A DNA stretch of 64,000 nucleotides from Marinisporobacter sp. (GCA_025210525.1 JAOARP010000012.1:1-64000), one strand, 5' to 3'. Shown: positions 42,802-52,508, counted from the stretch's first letter. A program made the numbers and translations. Notes: generated from the letters alone by a model not told the origin.

Positions 42802-43323
42802 ATGTTTACAATAGGTTCCCTAACAAAACAATTCAAACTATCTAGGAGTACGCTGCTCTACTATGATAAAATTGGTCTCCTTAAGCCATCTAAAAGAACG
42901 GATAGTAACTATAGATTATATTCAAACGAAGATGTAGAAAAATTACGAACAATTATTAGACATAGAGATACAGGTATTTCGTTGGAAGATATTTCTAAGT
43001 TATTGGACATTGAAAAAAATAATATTACCCATATTCTAACAGAGCGATTGAAGAACATCCAAAACGAAATTAAGATATTAAAAAAACAAGAAAGTATGAT
43101 ACTTGCAGTATTGATAGAGAAAGTAAAGACAAATGATTCTGAGATGTTTGACAGAAGATCATGGACTGAATTGTTGGTTAGTCTAGGATTTAGTCATGAA
43201 GATTCCATGAAATGGCATAGAGATTTTGAAAGAGATTCCTCTGAAGAACATGAAGCTTTTTTGCATGCCATTGGTATGTCTGAAGAGGAAATTAAAAAGC
43301 TGAGACTACTGATTGTAGAATAA
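42802..43323 (+). CDS. MerR-family transcriptional regulator
   Basis: The 173-residue regulator has the MerR winged helix (FTIGSLTKQFKLSRSTLLYYD, SNYRLYSNEDVEKL) and a dimerisation helix. The C-terminal part has no cysteine metal site, so a drug or redox ligand is more likely than a metal. AAGGAGGTC precedes the ATG. It probably activates the 19-base-spacer promoter at 42,233 that drives both genes. Confidence 0.9.
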   Translation: MFTIGSLTKQFKLSRSTLLYYDKIGLLKPSKRTDSNYRLYSNEDVEKLRTIIRHRDTGISLEDISKLLDIEKNNITHILTERLKNIQNEIKILKKQESMILAVLIEKVKTNDSEMFDRRSWTELLVSLGFSHEDSMKWHRDFERDSSEEHEAFLHAIGMSEEEIKKLRLLIVE

Positions 43324-43384
43324 TCATAAATTTGCTCTTACAAATGGCTTTATTAATGATTTAAATATTGAAGAGTATAAAAAA

Positions 43385-43416
43385 GTTAGTAGTTATTAGG
43401 ACTACTAACGTGTTTT
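43385..43416. terminator. Bidirectional terminator between merR and gntR
   Basis: GTTAGTAGT pairs perfectly with ACTACTAAC around TATTAGG, followed by GTGTTTTT. The right arm overlaps the end of the gntR gene on the other strand. Confidence 0.85.
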
Positions 43417-44118
43417 TATATAGCATAATTCATAGACTTCAGGATTGTAAAAATTTGTTGAATAATCGATGACGATATCATTTCTTGCGCATATTGAGTT
43501 TTGAACGCTGATGATAGGTGTATTGAGTTTAATATTTAAAATATTACTTAATTCTTCATCTGCTAAAATTGCTTTAACGACGTGATGTTGATACATGATA
43601 TTTATGTTTTTTACATTTTGGAAAAAATTATATTTTGACTCCTGAAGATAGCTTATGGATAGCTCTGGAAACTTATCGACCGAAATGTAGGACTTTTCAA
43701 AGATATAAACCTCATCGTCAGCCATTCTGATCCGTTCAATGTAGTAAACCTTATCACCTTCATTGATTTCCAGTTTCTTTGCAATGAATTCTGTTGCATT
43801 TTCAATAACGAATGTCTTTACTATTGATTTTGGCGATTTACCAAGATTTTGCATTTGTTCCCGAAAACCTTTAATTATGGGTTCTACATTTGTTTTTTTG
43901 TTGCGTTTTACAACCGTTCCCAATCCTGGAGTCCGTTTTAGGTATCCAGTGGCAACTAAATTGTCTGTTGCTTTCCGAACGGTAATTCTACTAACGTTAT
44001 ACATTTCTGACAGTTCGGCTTCTGTTGGAATTAGATCGTCTTTTTTATATTGATTCAGTGTAATCTTTTTTAAAATATCATTTTCAATAATTTTGTACTT
44101 AGCTAATTTTTTAGTCAA
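43405..44118 (-). CDS. GntR/HutC-family regulator with UTRA domain
   Basis: The 237-residue regulator has the GntR winged helix (LIPTEAELSEMYNVSRITVRKA) and a UTRA effector domain like NagR/YvoA (VYYIERIRMADDEVYIFEKS, IDYSTNFYNPEVYELC). UTRA domains bind sugar phosphates. The divergent PTS and nagB genes suggest glucosamine 6-phosphate or a relative. The start is a TTG at 44,118 with AGGAGAGAGG just before it. It is divergent from the DUF3604/PTS operon across a 570-base gap containing dyads. Confidence 0.9.
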   Translation of the reverse strand: MTKKLAKYKIIENDILKKITLNQYKKDDLIPTEAELSEMYNVSRITVRKATDNLVATGYLKRTPGLGTVVKRNKKTNVEPIIKGFREQMQNLGKSPKSIVKTFVIENATEFIAKKLEINEGDKVYYIERIRMADDEVYIFEKSYISVDKFPELSISYLQESKYNFFQNVKNINIMYQHHVVKAILADEELSNILNIKLNTPIISVQNSICARNDIVIDYSTNFYNPEVYELCYIKTR

Positions 44119-44688
44119 AGTTCCTCTCTCCTAAAATAGTTTAATTTATTAAAGACATTCTCACTAGCGTTATCATATAATCTTATTAGTTTTGATTTCC
44201 TTATTAATAGATTTGTGCGAAATTGTTAATTTGTCGCCATAAGTCTATTATAAGGAATTTTTTATATTCCTCAAACTCTTTATAAGAAAATTATAGAATT
44301 ATTTACATTTTGATTGAAATTCGTTTTCTATGCAATGCTAGTGAGATATTTTCTACAATTATGTAGGAAATGTATTATCCACTATTTTTAGGATATCACA
44401 AATTAAAGGAAAAATTAATAAAATCCCATAAGAATTTTCTTTTAAATAACTTTGAAGTTATATGTATTCATAAGAATTATTATAAATATAAAGATATTGA
44501 AAACTGCGTTTGTTTGCTAAGATTACAATTTGTATCTTGTTTTTTAAACTATAGCAAGTAATATAGCAAATAAAAGAAATTAAATATAAATACAAAATCA
44601 ATACAAATGTATTGACATTTACAATTAAATGTAATAACCTTATGTTGAAGATATAATATCAATCTATACAAAGAAAGGAGATAATTTA
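44119..44688. promoter_or_regulatory. Divergent control region of the amino-sugar locus
   Basis: This 570-base gap has no gene. Near the DUF3604 gene, ATACAAATGTAT (44,601-44,612) and TTACAATTAAATGTAA (44,619-44,634) are dyads that surround a TTGACA at 44,612, so a promoter with GntR operators is likely. The -10 box is uncertain (TAACCT or TATGTT). The part from 44,160 to 44,590 is AT-rich and shows nothing recognisable. Confidence 0.6.
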
Positions 44689-46587
44689 GTGAGTACATTT
44701 AATACTCAATTGTCATTTGGAGATTTTAGCGTTAAAGTGGATAACGTTTTGACGGTTAATAGTGAATACGAATGGGAATTGAATTTTAAGGCAAAGGTGG
44801 AAATGAAACCAGGTAGTTCATTGAAAATTATTGTTCCACCGTATCAGCATCAAAGAAGTGAAGAATATTTACAGACATATGATTATTGGCAAAAGAATTA
44901 TATTTATGCTTATGGGCGTGAGGACAATATTCGTGTGGATGTAAAAATCGAAAAAGTTCCTTCTGAATTTAGCCACATTAATCGTTGGCGTGACAGTAGC
45001 AGGGTAGCTATAGTACATTTTGACAAAGGGTTAAAGGTGGGTGACGAGATAGTTGTTAAGTTTGGAGGGATTGATAGGCCATGGTTAGAGGGGGAATGTG
45101 AGCCGTCAAGGATTTCTCAACATGCTTATAAACATGGAGGCACATTCCTAACAAATGAGGTATATATCGATGTAGAAGGCATTAAGTCATATGAAAAACT
45201 TGACGTGTTTCCAAGGATCAGGATTATTCCAGATAAGGTTCGAAAAATTATCATTAATACTCCGATGGTTATAAAGCGTAATGAAAAATTTGAAATTGAT
45301 TTGTTATTTGTGGATAGATTTAATAATCCTGTTCAAATGAACAGTGATGAGTTTACTAAAATAATTGTAAAAAATTTGAAAACTGACGAGATATCATATG
45401 TTGAAGAAGAAAATGGAAAGTATTGGGGAGTACTGCAAAATGAGGGTTACTATGAGATTAATGCAGAATTTCCGGATGGCGATGTAGAAGCTTCAATTGT
45501 TGTTTGTAATGATATCATGGATAATATCTACTGGGGAGATACGCATTTTCATTCTAATTTAACAGCTAATATAAGAGACAATGATCCTGGAGCATTACCA
45601 GATTACGGTTATACCTATGCAAAGGAAGTATCTAAACTTGATTTTGTTTGTATGTCTGAGCAAACCTTTCAGTTTAATGACAATCGAAGCGTAAATGTAG
45701 ATAAGCATACTTGGGATGAAATTGGACAAAAAGCCGATGAACATTATGTGGAAGGATTATTTACCACGTTTCCCGGTATTGAATTACATAGCAAACGCGG
45801 CGATACAATTATCCTATTTGGAGAGTCTTTTAGTGAAATTGATTATCCAAGTGAAAGTGTAGATGAAGTATATAAAATATGGCGATATTATGAAAATAAT
45901 AAGGTTTTAACCATTCCACATTTTCACCGATATTGTGAGGGAAGACCTAGAAAAGATCAACAGGAAATCAAACATGAAGGGTTTAATATGGAAAATTGGA
46001 TACAATCCGATGACAAAGAAGTATTGTGTGAAATATATTCAAGTCAATGGGGGCGTTTTGAAAACCAAGAGCATCCAATGATTTTGAAGGCGAGAGCCAA
46101 TGTAAAAGGGAATTCTTTTCAAGAGTTTTTGACAAAAAGGAAAAAATGGGGTGTTACTGCTGGAAGTGATGGCCATGACGGGAATCCTGGTTATGGTGGT
46201 ATTACAGGTGTTTTAGCCAAGAGAAACAGTAGACAAGATATTTTTGATTCATTGAAAAAAAGAAGGACCATTGCTACTACACATCCAAGGATGTTCATTA
46301 ACTTATCTGTAGAAGGATATTCTATAGGTGAAATATCTACAAAAGCAAAAGAAGCTAGAACTATTCACATGGAAGCAGTTGCTCCTACTGATATTAAGAG
46401 TATAGAATTAATCAAGAATGAGGAAGTATTGGTTAAGGATACTTGTGGCAAAAAATTCTTTGTGAAGGAATTGGTAGATTTTAAAACGAACGAAGAAGAT
46501 AGGTACTATGTAAGGGTTAAATTGAAAAATGGACATCTAGGCTGGTGTAGTCCAATTTGGTTTGATGATATAGATTCTAATAATTAG
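44689..46587 (+). CDS. DUF3604 (PHP-like) metal-dependent hydrolase
   Basis: This 632-residue protein has an N-terminal beta-rich region (about 1-270) and a C-terminal PHP-like metal domain. The metal motifs are NIYWGDTHFHSN (His pair about residues 286-288), CMSEQTFQFNDN, FPGIELHSKRGD, IPHFHRYCEGRP and TAGSDGHDGNPG. There is no signal peptide, so it should act in the cytoplasm. The family's reaction is not established. Standing where nagA is usually found, it may hydrolyse a PTS-imported amino-sugar derivative. The start is a GTG at 44,689 after AAAGGAGATAATTTA. Confidence 0.75.
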   Translation: MSTFNTQLSFGDFSVKVDNVLTVNSEYEWELNFKAKVEMKPGSSLKIIVPPYQHQRSEEYLQTYDYWQKNYIYAYGREDNIRVDVKIEKVPSEFSHINRWRDSSRVAIVHFDKGLKVGDEIVVKFGGIDRPWLEGECEPSRISQHAYKHGGTFLTNEVYIDVEGIKSYEKLDVFPRIRIIPDKVRKIIINTPMVIKRNEKFEIDLLFVDRFNNPVQMNSDEFTKIIVKNLKTDEISYVEEENGKYWGVLQNEGYYEINAEFPDGDVEASIVVCNDIMDNIYWGDTHFHSNLTANIRDNDPGALPDYGYTYAKEVSKLDFVCMSEQTFQFNDNRSVNVDKHTWDEIGQKADEHYVEGLFTTFPGIELHSKRGDTIILFGESFSEIDYPSESVDEVYKIWRYYENNKVLTIPHFHRYCEGRPRKDQQEIKHEGFNMENWIQSDDKEVLCEIYSSQWGRFENQEHPMILKARANVKGNSFQEFLTKRKKWGVTAGSDGHDGNPGYGGITGVLAKRNSRQDIFDSLKKRRTIATTHPRMFINLSVEGYSIGEISTKAKEARTIHMEAVAPTDIKSIELIKNEEVLVKDTCGKKFFVKELVDFKTNEEDRYYVRVKLKNGHLGWCSPIWFDDIDSNN

Positions 46588-46689
46588 TTATAGTTTTATT
46601 TTGCTCAGTAAAGAATGAGTAATTGAAATATTGCATTTCAAATAAGAAGCTTGATATTAATATATAAACAAAAATGAGGAGGTAGAAAA

Positions 46690-48075
46690 ATGAATAAAAT
46701 TTTTGGAACATTACAGAAATTGGGCAAGGCATTAATGTTGCCTATCGCTATGCTACCTATTGCAGCATTATTACTAAGATTTGGTTCAGCTGATTTACTC
46801 GATATTCCTTTTGTTAAAGCTTCAGGGGGTGCAATTTTTTCAAATTTAGGATTACTTTTTGGTATCGGTATTGCAATTGGCCTTGCTAAGGGTAATCATG
46901 GAGCGGCAGGCCTTGCTGGAGCAATCAGTTATCTAATATTGGAAGCTGGTGCAAAAACAATAAACGGCGATATTAAAATGGGTGTTTTGTCGGGTATTAT
47001 CGCAGGTATAATTGCAGGAAATATGTATAACAAATATAATCAAGTTAAGCTACCTGAATGGCTTGGATTTTTTGGTGGAAAGAGATTTGTTCCAATAGTA
47101 ACTGGACTGGCAAGTGTTGCTATTGCATTTGTTTTAGGATATGTTTTCCCAATTGTTCAAGCGGGTATCGATAAATTCGGTATGTGGATGATTCAGTCAG
47201 GTAAGTTGGGATTATTTATTTATGGTGTTGGGAATAGAATGCTGATACCTGTTGGGCTACATCATGTGTTGAATAGTATAGTAAGAATGGTCTTTGGAAC
47301 ATTTACAGCACCAGATGGTACGGTAATCGTTGGAGATCAATTGAGATTCTTTGCTGGAGATCCTACTGCAGGTGCGTATATGGCTGGTGCATATCTTGTT
47401 ATGATGTTTGGATTACCTGCTTCAGCATTGGCAATGTATAAGACAGCGAAACCTAATCAAAAAAAGGCAGTTGGAGGAATGCTGTTTAGTGTTGCGTTAA
47501 CATCTTTCTTAACAGGTATTACTGAACCCATTGAATTTCTATTTATGTTTACAGCACCAATATTGTTTGTCATTCATGGGATCTTGATGGGGCTTGCATA
47601 TGTAGTAGCCAATTCATTTGGTATTCTTCACGGGTTTGGATTTTCAGCAGGTTTCACTGATTATATTATAAACATGGGACTAGCCACAAATGGTTGGAGA
47701 ATTATACCAATTGGATTAGTTTATGGACTGATTTATTATTCTATTTTCGTGTTTGTTATTAAGAAGACAGATGCCAAGACACCAGGTAGAGAAGATATAG
47801 AAATGACGTCTGAAGAGTCTAGTGGTGAAAAAGAAATTGTGGATTTAGCAGATAAATATCTAGAAGCATTAGGTGGAAAAGCCAATATCACTGAGTTGGA
47901 TAGCTGTATCACAAGATTAAGATTAGAGATCAAAGATTCAGCAATTATTAGTGAAGAGGTACTAAAGTCTATCGGTGCAAAGGGGGTTATTAGACCCACT
48001 AACAATACAATGCAAGTTATTGTTGGAACAAAGGCGGAACTTGTTGCCGAGCAAATGAAAGCTTTAATAAAATAA
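46690..48075 (+). CDS. nagE: PTS N-acetylglucosamine/glucosamine-type EIICB
   Basis: The 461-residue protein has the EIIC membrane domain of the glucose/N-acetylglucosamine family (MLPIAMLPIAALLLRFG, GLHHVLNSIVRMVFG, FLTGITEPIEFLFMF). A C-terminal EIIB domain follows, with the phosphorylated cysteine Cys406 in ELDSCITRLRL. It imports and phosphorylates the sugar using the EIIA encoded downstream. AATGAGGAGGTAG precedes the ATG. It is followed by a terminator-like hairpin and nagB. Confidence 0.92.
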   Translation: MNKIFGTLQKLGKALMLPIAMLPIAALLLRFGSADLLDIPFVKASGGAIFSNLGLLFGIGIAIGLAKGNHGAAGLAGAISYLILEAGAKTINGDIKMGVLSGIIAGIIAGNMYNKYNQVKLPEWLGFFGGKRFVPIVTGLASVAIAFVLGYVFPIVQAGIDKFGMWMIQSGKLGLFIYGVGNRMLIPVGLHHVLNSIVRMVFGTFTAPDGTVIVGDQLRFFAGDPTAGAYMAGAYLVMMFGLPASALAMYKTAKPNQKKAVGGMLFSVALTSFLTGITEPIEFLFMFTAPILFVIHGILMGLAYVVANSFGILHGFGFSAGFTDYIINMGLATNGWRIIPIGLVYGLIYYSIFVFVIKKTDAKTPGREDIEMTSEESSGEKEIVDLADKYLEALGGKANITELDSCITRLRLEIKDSAIISEEVLKSIGAKGVIRPTNNTMQVIVGTKAELVAEQMKALIK

Positions 48076-48122
48076 TCGTAAAAAACTTATTTTGATTTAC
48101 TGAATAAAATATTTTGATGAAG

Positions 48123-48156
48123 AGGTCTACTTAGCGAAAGCGATTTAGACCTTTCA
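48123..48156 (+). terminator. Hairpin between nagE and nagB
   Basis: AGGTCTA and AGC pair with GCG and TTAGACCT around GAAA, with a short TTT tail. It may be a partial terminator that lowers read-through. Confidence 0.6.
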
Positions 48157-48206
48157 TTTAGTTAAAATTCTCTCATATCAACACAAGGTCAATGGAGGTG
48201 ATAAAT

Positions 48207-48944
48207 ATGAATATTTTAGTTGCTAAAGATTATGAGGAAATGAGTGAAAAAGCTGCACACATTGTAGTTGGAAAAATTCTTAATAAACCAGATAGTGTCT
48301 TAGGGTTAGCAACAGGTTCAACACCTATAGGACTCTACAGAAAGTTAAGGGATTTTTATAATTGTGGGTTAGTATCATTTGCTGAAACAATAACGTTTAA
48401 TTTAGATGAGTATATTGGTTTATCAGCTGATTGTTCACAAAGCTATGCCATGTTCATGAAAAAGAATTTGTTTGACTATATCGACATTAAGCTTGAAAAT
48501 TGCAATATACCTTCAGGAACAATTAATGATAGATCAAAAGAGTGTCAATATTATGAGAAGAAGATAAAAACACATGGAGGAATTGATCTACAAATATTGG
48601 GGATAGGACGAAATGGTCATATAGGTTTTAATGAACCAGATGTTAAATTCGAAGCTCAAACTCATATTGTTAAACTTGATGAACAAACTATATTTGACAA
48701 TGCAAGATTCTTTGAGAGAAGTGAGGATGTTCCTAAAAGTGCAATTAGCATGGGGATCAAGACAATCATGCAGTCAAGAAAGATTGTGTTATTAGCGTCG
48801 GGTAAAGAAAAAGCTGATGCTGTGTTTGGGATGGTAAAAGGGCAAATTACGCCTAAATTGCCAGCTTCAGTGTTACAATTGCATCCAAATGTAACACTAA
48901 TAGTAGACGAAGATGCTTATAGTAAAATAAATAATAATAAATAA
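48207..48944 (+). CDS. nagB: Glucosamine-6-phosphate deaminase
   Basis: This 245-residue enzyme converts glucosamine 6-phosphate to fructose 6-phosphate plus ammonia. Motifs are VLGLATGSTPIGLYRKL, ITFNLDEYIGL (catalytic Asp), ILGIGRNGHIGFNEPD and KADAVFGMVKG. The ATG at 48,207 follows TGGAGGTGATAAAT. An open extension of five codons is not needed. It lies between the EIICB and EIIA genes. Confidence 0.95.
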   Translation: MNILVAKDYEEMSEKAAHIVVGKILNKPDSVLGLATGSTPIGLYRKLRDFYNCGLVSFAETITFNLDEYIGLSADCSQSYAMFMKKNLFDYIDIKLENCNIPSGTINDRSKECQYYEKKIKTHGGIDLQILGIGRNGHIGFNEPDVKFEAQTHIVKLDEQTIFDNARFFERSEDVPKSAISMGIKTIMQSRKIVLLASGKEKADAVFGMVKGQITPKLPASVLQLHPNVTLIVDEDAYSKINNNK

Positions 48945-48957
48945 GGAGGGAATGATT

Positions 48958-49428
48958 ATGTTTGGATTTATGAAAAACAAGAAAGTGAAAATAATTCGTC
49001 CAGTTAAAGGAAATATTGTTGAAATTAGTGAAGTTCCTGATATGGCATTCTCGCAAAAAATGTTAGGTGATGGATTTGCCATAATTCCCACAGAAGGAAT
49101 GATTAAAGCGCCAGTTAGCGGGCAAATAGTTCAAATTTTTCCGACCAATCACGCTTTTGGTATTAGAACAGAGGAAGGTCTAGAGATACTGATTCATATT
49201 GGTATCGATACAGTTGAGTTGAATGGAGAAGGATTTGAAAGACAATTGGAGCCTGAGCAATATGTCAAAGTTGGTGACCCAATTATAAAAGTTGATTTAG
49301 AGTATATTAAATCAAAGGGTAAAAATATTATTACGCCAATTGTGTTTACTTCAACGGATCGGGTGAAGGAATTTACTATTAGCCAAGATGGAGAAAATGA
49401 AGAAATTGCTATTGTTAGATTGACTTAA
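48958..49428 (+). CDS. PTS glucose-family EIIA
   Basis: The 156-residue EIIA has the paired histidines TNHAFGIRTEEGLEILIHIG, with His80 the phosphorylated one, and IIKVDLEYIKSKGKN. It donates phosphate to the EIIB domain of the EIICB at 46,690. The start at 48,958 is chosen because AAGGAGGG lies seven bases upstream. The ATG at 48,952 is one base from the site. It completes the PTS permease in this operon. Confidence 0.92.
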   Translation: MFGFMKNKKVKIIRPVKGNIVEISEVPDMAFSQKMLGDGFAIIPTEGMIKAPVSGQIVQIFPTNHAFGIRTEEGLEILIHIGIDTVELNGEGFERQLEPEQYVKVGDPIIKVDLEYIKSKGKNIITPIVFTSTDRVKEFTISQDGENEEIAIVRLT

Positions 49429-49640
49429 AAGGATTTGTATTTGAAATAGAAGTATCTTAGGAATCAGTAATAAATTTAAGGTACATTAAGGGACTTCATA
49501 TGTAGGTTAGGAAGCAAGCTTTAGAAAGTAAATTGCAAGTAGAAGAAATAACAAGGATAATTATAGAGTAGGTGTCTATAAAAAATGGGCAAATAGTTTG
49601 ATGGCATCCTATTTTTAGTAGATGGAAAGGGTTTTGTAAT

Positions 49641-49916
49641 ATGAATAAAATATATGCTAATGACAAAGAAAAAATGATTTTAAGGGATTTTCTGGCTACA
49701 GATAGGACGATTTTAGCAAATGAAAGGACAGCTTTAGCATATGTCAGGACAGCATTAAGTATAATCGTTGCAGGAGGAAGTTTTATAAAATTTTTTGATG
49801 TTCCTATCATTAACAAGCTTGGTTATGCATTTATACCATTTGGGTTTATGGTATTAGGTATTGGTGTAATAAGGTGTATAAAAATGAACAAAAAGATAAA
49901 ACATATAAGATTTTAA
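49641..49916 (+). CDS. DUF202 (YidH-family) small membrane protein
   Basis: The 91-residue protein has the family start DRTILANERTALAYVRTALSI followed by two hydrophobic segments. These proteins are inner-membrane proteins of unknown function. GGAAAGGGTTTTGTA precedes the ATG. It lies between the EIIA and HPr genes, and its link to the PTS is only positional. Confidence 0.85.
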   Translation: MNKIYANDKEKMILRDFLATDRTILANERTALAYVRTALSIIVAGGSFIKFFDVPIINKLGYAFIPFGFMVLGIGVIRCIKMNKKIKHIRF

Positions 49917-50042
49917 AAAGTGAGAGGAATTCATTGAAATTAGAATACCTAGACTTCCTCAAAGTGATTATTATATGAAGTAAGATCTATTCAATCAAGG
50001 TAATGTGTTATCTAAATATATTATACTAGGGAGGAATAAAAC

Positions 50043-50303
50043 ATGGAAAAAATAGTGAAAATCTTAAATGAATCTGGAATACATGCAAGACCAGCAGGAA
50101 TTTTTGTAAAAATAGCAAATGGATTTGCAGCAGATATTCAAATTGAAGTAAATGGAAAAACTTTAAATGCAAAATCTATCATGAATGTATTAAGTCTTGG
50201 AATAAAAAAGAACGATGAAATAAAAATCATTGCAAAGGGGGATGATGCAGAAAAAGCTGTTGAAGAATTAGTTAATTTAGTGAACTCGAAATTTGGCGAA
50301 TAA
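50043..50303 (+). CDS. ptsH: Phosphocarrier protein HPr
   Basis: This 86-residue HPr has the phosphorylated histidine in ESGIHARPAG (His14) and the regulatory serine in NAKSIMNVLSLG (Ser45), so both EI and HPr-kinase sites are present. It carries phosphate to EIIA. GGGAGGAATAAAAC precedes the ATG. The gene after it, where ptsI is expected, is only a remnant. Confidence 0.94.
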   Translation: MEKIVKILNESGIHARPAGIFVKIANGFAADIQIEVNGKTLNAKSIMNVLSLGIKKNDEIKIIAKGDDAEKAVEELVNLVNSKFGE

Positions 50304-50327
50304 AGTGAGAAATTTCAAGTGATATAG

Positions 50328-50450
50328 GGTAAAGGTGCGTCTTATAGAATAGCATTAGGAAAGGCACTCATTGTAGAAAATGAAGGGATAAAATATGCAA
50401 AAAATATAGAAGTAGGTATGATGATTGAAGTAGTATTTGTTGATAAATAG
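50328..50450 (+). pseudogene. Remnant of ptsI (PTS enzyme I)
   Basis: After ptsH, one frame reads GKGASYRIALGKALIVENEG, which matches the start of enzyme I, and then IEVGMMIEVVF, which matches the VGMMIE block from its PEP-binding domain. A stop follows. About 90 percent of the gene is gone, including the active-site histidine. A functional EI must be encoded elsewhere for this PTS to work. Confidence 0.75.
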
Positions 50451-50692
50451 ATATTGTTTGAAGATATATAGGCATATTCAGAAAAGTACAAAAAAGATAA
50501 GGCATCTATCTTGTTAAGGTTAGGTGCTTTTTATTATGGTTAAATTGTATTTAAAAGTATTTCTATATTCTAAAAATTAGAATATAATAGAAGCATAGGA
50601 CAAGGAAAATAAAGGAAAAATCAAAAACGAAATAGTAGCAATTAATATAGTAGCTGAGTCTTAAAGTAGACGATAAGGGGGATGAAAAAAAT

Positions 50693-51781
50693 ATGAATGC
50701 CATAAAAAGACAATTACCCAATATAATTGTATTATTATGTATTGTTGCTATGAGTATTTTTCATTTTGGGATGAGCAAAGAAAAAAAGATGGATTTTTTG
50801 TTTAGAGAGTTTGATCGTGCATCAGAAGGACCAGGAGCTAGCGTTATGGTGATAAAGGACGGGGAAATTTTAGTTAAGAAGGGGTATGGATTAGCAGATT
50901 TAAAAAGAAAAATACCTGCTGATGAATATACAAATTACAGGATTGCATCTATGACAAAGCAATTTACAGCTATGTGTGTAATGATCTTAAAAGAAAGAGG
51001 GCTTTTAACATATGATACAAAACTAACAGACATATTTCCAGACTTTCCTGATTACGGAAAAGATATTACAATAAAAGATTTACTTCAACATACATCTGGC
51101 TTAGTAGACTTTTATGATTTTATTCCAGAAAATCAAAAAGAGCAATTAAAGGATGAGGATGTCTTTAATATGTATAAGGCTGAAAATAGATTAAAGTATA
51201 AACCAGGAACAAAATATGAATATGTTGATGGCAATTATGTGATTTTATCAAATGTTATTGAGAAAATTTCTGGAATGAGATTTGCTGAGTTTTTACAGAA
51301 AAACATATTCAAACCTTTGGAAATGAATAATACAGTAGCTTACGAAAAGGGAATAGCAACAGTAAAAAATAGGGCATATGGAATGTCAAAGAGAGATGGT
51401 AAATTTATTGAAACAGACCAAAACCTCACAAGTGCTACTCTTGGTGATGGGGGGATCTATACATCATTAATGGATTATTATAAATGGGATCAAGCCCTTT
51501 ATACAGAAAAATTGGTAAGTTTTGAAACTTTAAATGAAGCCTTTTCAAATGGTGTAAAAGATTCAGGGACAGGTGATTTTTATGGCTTTGGATGGGGATA
51601 TTTCTTTAGTGGAGGTAAAAAGATTTTATGTCATACTGGAGGAACCATTGGTTTTACAACAGTAGTAACTCGTATTCCAAGTGAGAAACTAACTGTAGTA
51701 ATTTTTACGAACTATAATAATTTAGATATATGGAGGAAATATTTAAAGCCTGTTGTAAAAATATATAGTAATGCAATGTAG
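50693..51781 (+). CDS. Beta-lactamase-like serine hydrolase
   Basis: The 362-residue protein has an N-terminal membrane segment (IIVLLCIVAMSIFHF) and a class C beta-lactamase/penicillin-binding fold with the SxxK motif SMTKQFTAM (Ser86, Lys89), the YVDGNY motif and the HTGGTIGF motif. These enzymes include esterases, peptidases and beta-lactamases. The substrate is not predictable. The hydrophobic start suggests it is exported or membrane-anchored. AAGGGGGATGAAAAAAAT precedes the ATG. Confidence 0.88.
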   Translation: MNAIKRQLPNIIVLLCIVAMSIFHFGMSKEKKMDFLFREFDRASEGPGASVMVIKDGEILVKKGYGLADLKRKIPADEYTNYRIASMTKQFTAMCVMILKERGLLTYDTKLTDIFPDFPDYGKDITIKDLLQHTSGLVDFYDFIPENQKEQLKDEDVFNMYKAENRLKYKPGTKYEYVDGNYVILSNVIEKISGMRFAEFLQKNIFKPLEMNNTVAYEKGIATVKNRAYGMSKRDGKFIETDQNLTSATLGDGGIYTSLMDYYKWDQALYTEKLVSFETLNEAFSNGVKDSGTGDFYGFGWGYFFSGGKKILCHTGGTIGFTTVVTRIPSEKLTVVIFTNYNNLDIWRKYLKPVVKIYSNAM

Positions 51782-51845
51782 CTGAGAAACAATATTTATA
51801 ATAAACTGGGTAATTAGATTAGCACATATTATTCTATTCTACTTC

Positions 51846-52199
51846 CTAAAAACTAGCATATACACTTAAAAAATAAAATACAATCAAATACATAATTAAT
51901 GCACCTATAGCAGTCATGCCTACTTGTCCATTTAATGCAATGGCTCTTAAACTTCTTGAAGCGTGTGTCAGTGGTAATATTTCAATAATGCCTTTAACAA
52001 TACTAGGCATTTTTTCTAAAGAAAAGAAAGTTCCACATAAAAAAGTCATAGGTGTATTAATGTAAGTTTTAAACCAATTGATTTGATAATGACTCTTTAT
52101 AAGAATAGCTGCATAATAACCAAATGCAATCAAATAGAGTAGTGGATGCATAATGGCACTACCAGTAATTTTACCAAGTTTTTTTTGAAAAATATCCAT
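51846..52199 (-). pseudogene. Fragment of an ABC-2 type permease
   Basis: The 117-codon frame ends with the typical ABC-2 tail: TPMTFLCGTFFSLEKMP, IIEILPLTHASRSLRAIAL and YLIVFYFLSVYASF. Its first 25 residues look like the start of a permease (MDIFQKKLGKITGSAIMHP), so the middle of the protein is probably missing. The remnant of an ATPase gene lies just upstream on the same strand. Confidence 0.7.
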
Positions 52200-52230
52200 T
52201 CAATCCATAAAATAGTATATATCTCCATGT

Positions 52231-52311
52231 TTAATCTACCTTCCTATTTGTAAAATTATAAAAAACGTCTTCTAAAGTAGTATCTCTAAGGGTATATTCA
52301 TTATTTAATCC
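52231..52311 (-). pseudogene. Remnant of the ABC-2 transporter ATPase
   Basis: On the minus strand, NEYTLRDTTLEDVFYNFTN followed by RKVD and a stop matches the C-terminus of ABC-2 drug-efflux ATPases. The rest is lost to frame changes and deletion. Confidence 0.7.
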
Positions 52312-52508
52312 ATTCACATAAAGCCTAAAGTATCGATACATTGATTTTTATCATATACAACCTCTATATGCTTCTATTGTTTCTTATATATTTTATAGAT
52401 AGATAAATCTTCATATTTGCTTTTTCATTTAAAAGTAGTATAGTAAGAATGGGACTTGATGTAAATGATTATCATTATCTAAAAGGATTTGAGGAACATA
52501 ATAATGAA

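Noticed and set aside
44370-44561. A 63-codon open frame in the gap before the DUF3604 gene
   Set aside because: It has no ribosome binding site, an AT-driven composition and no family resemblance.
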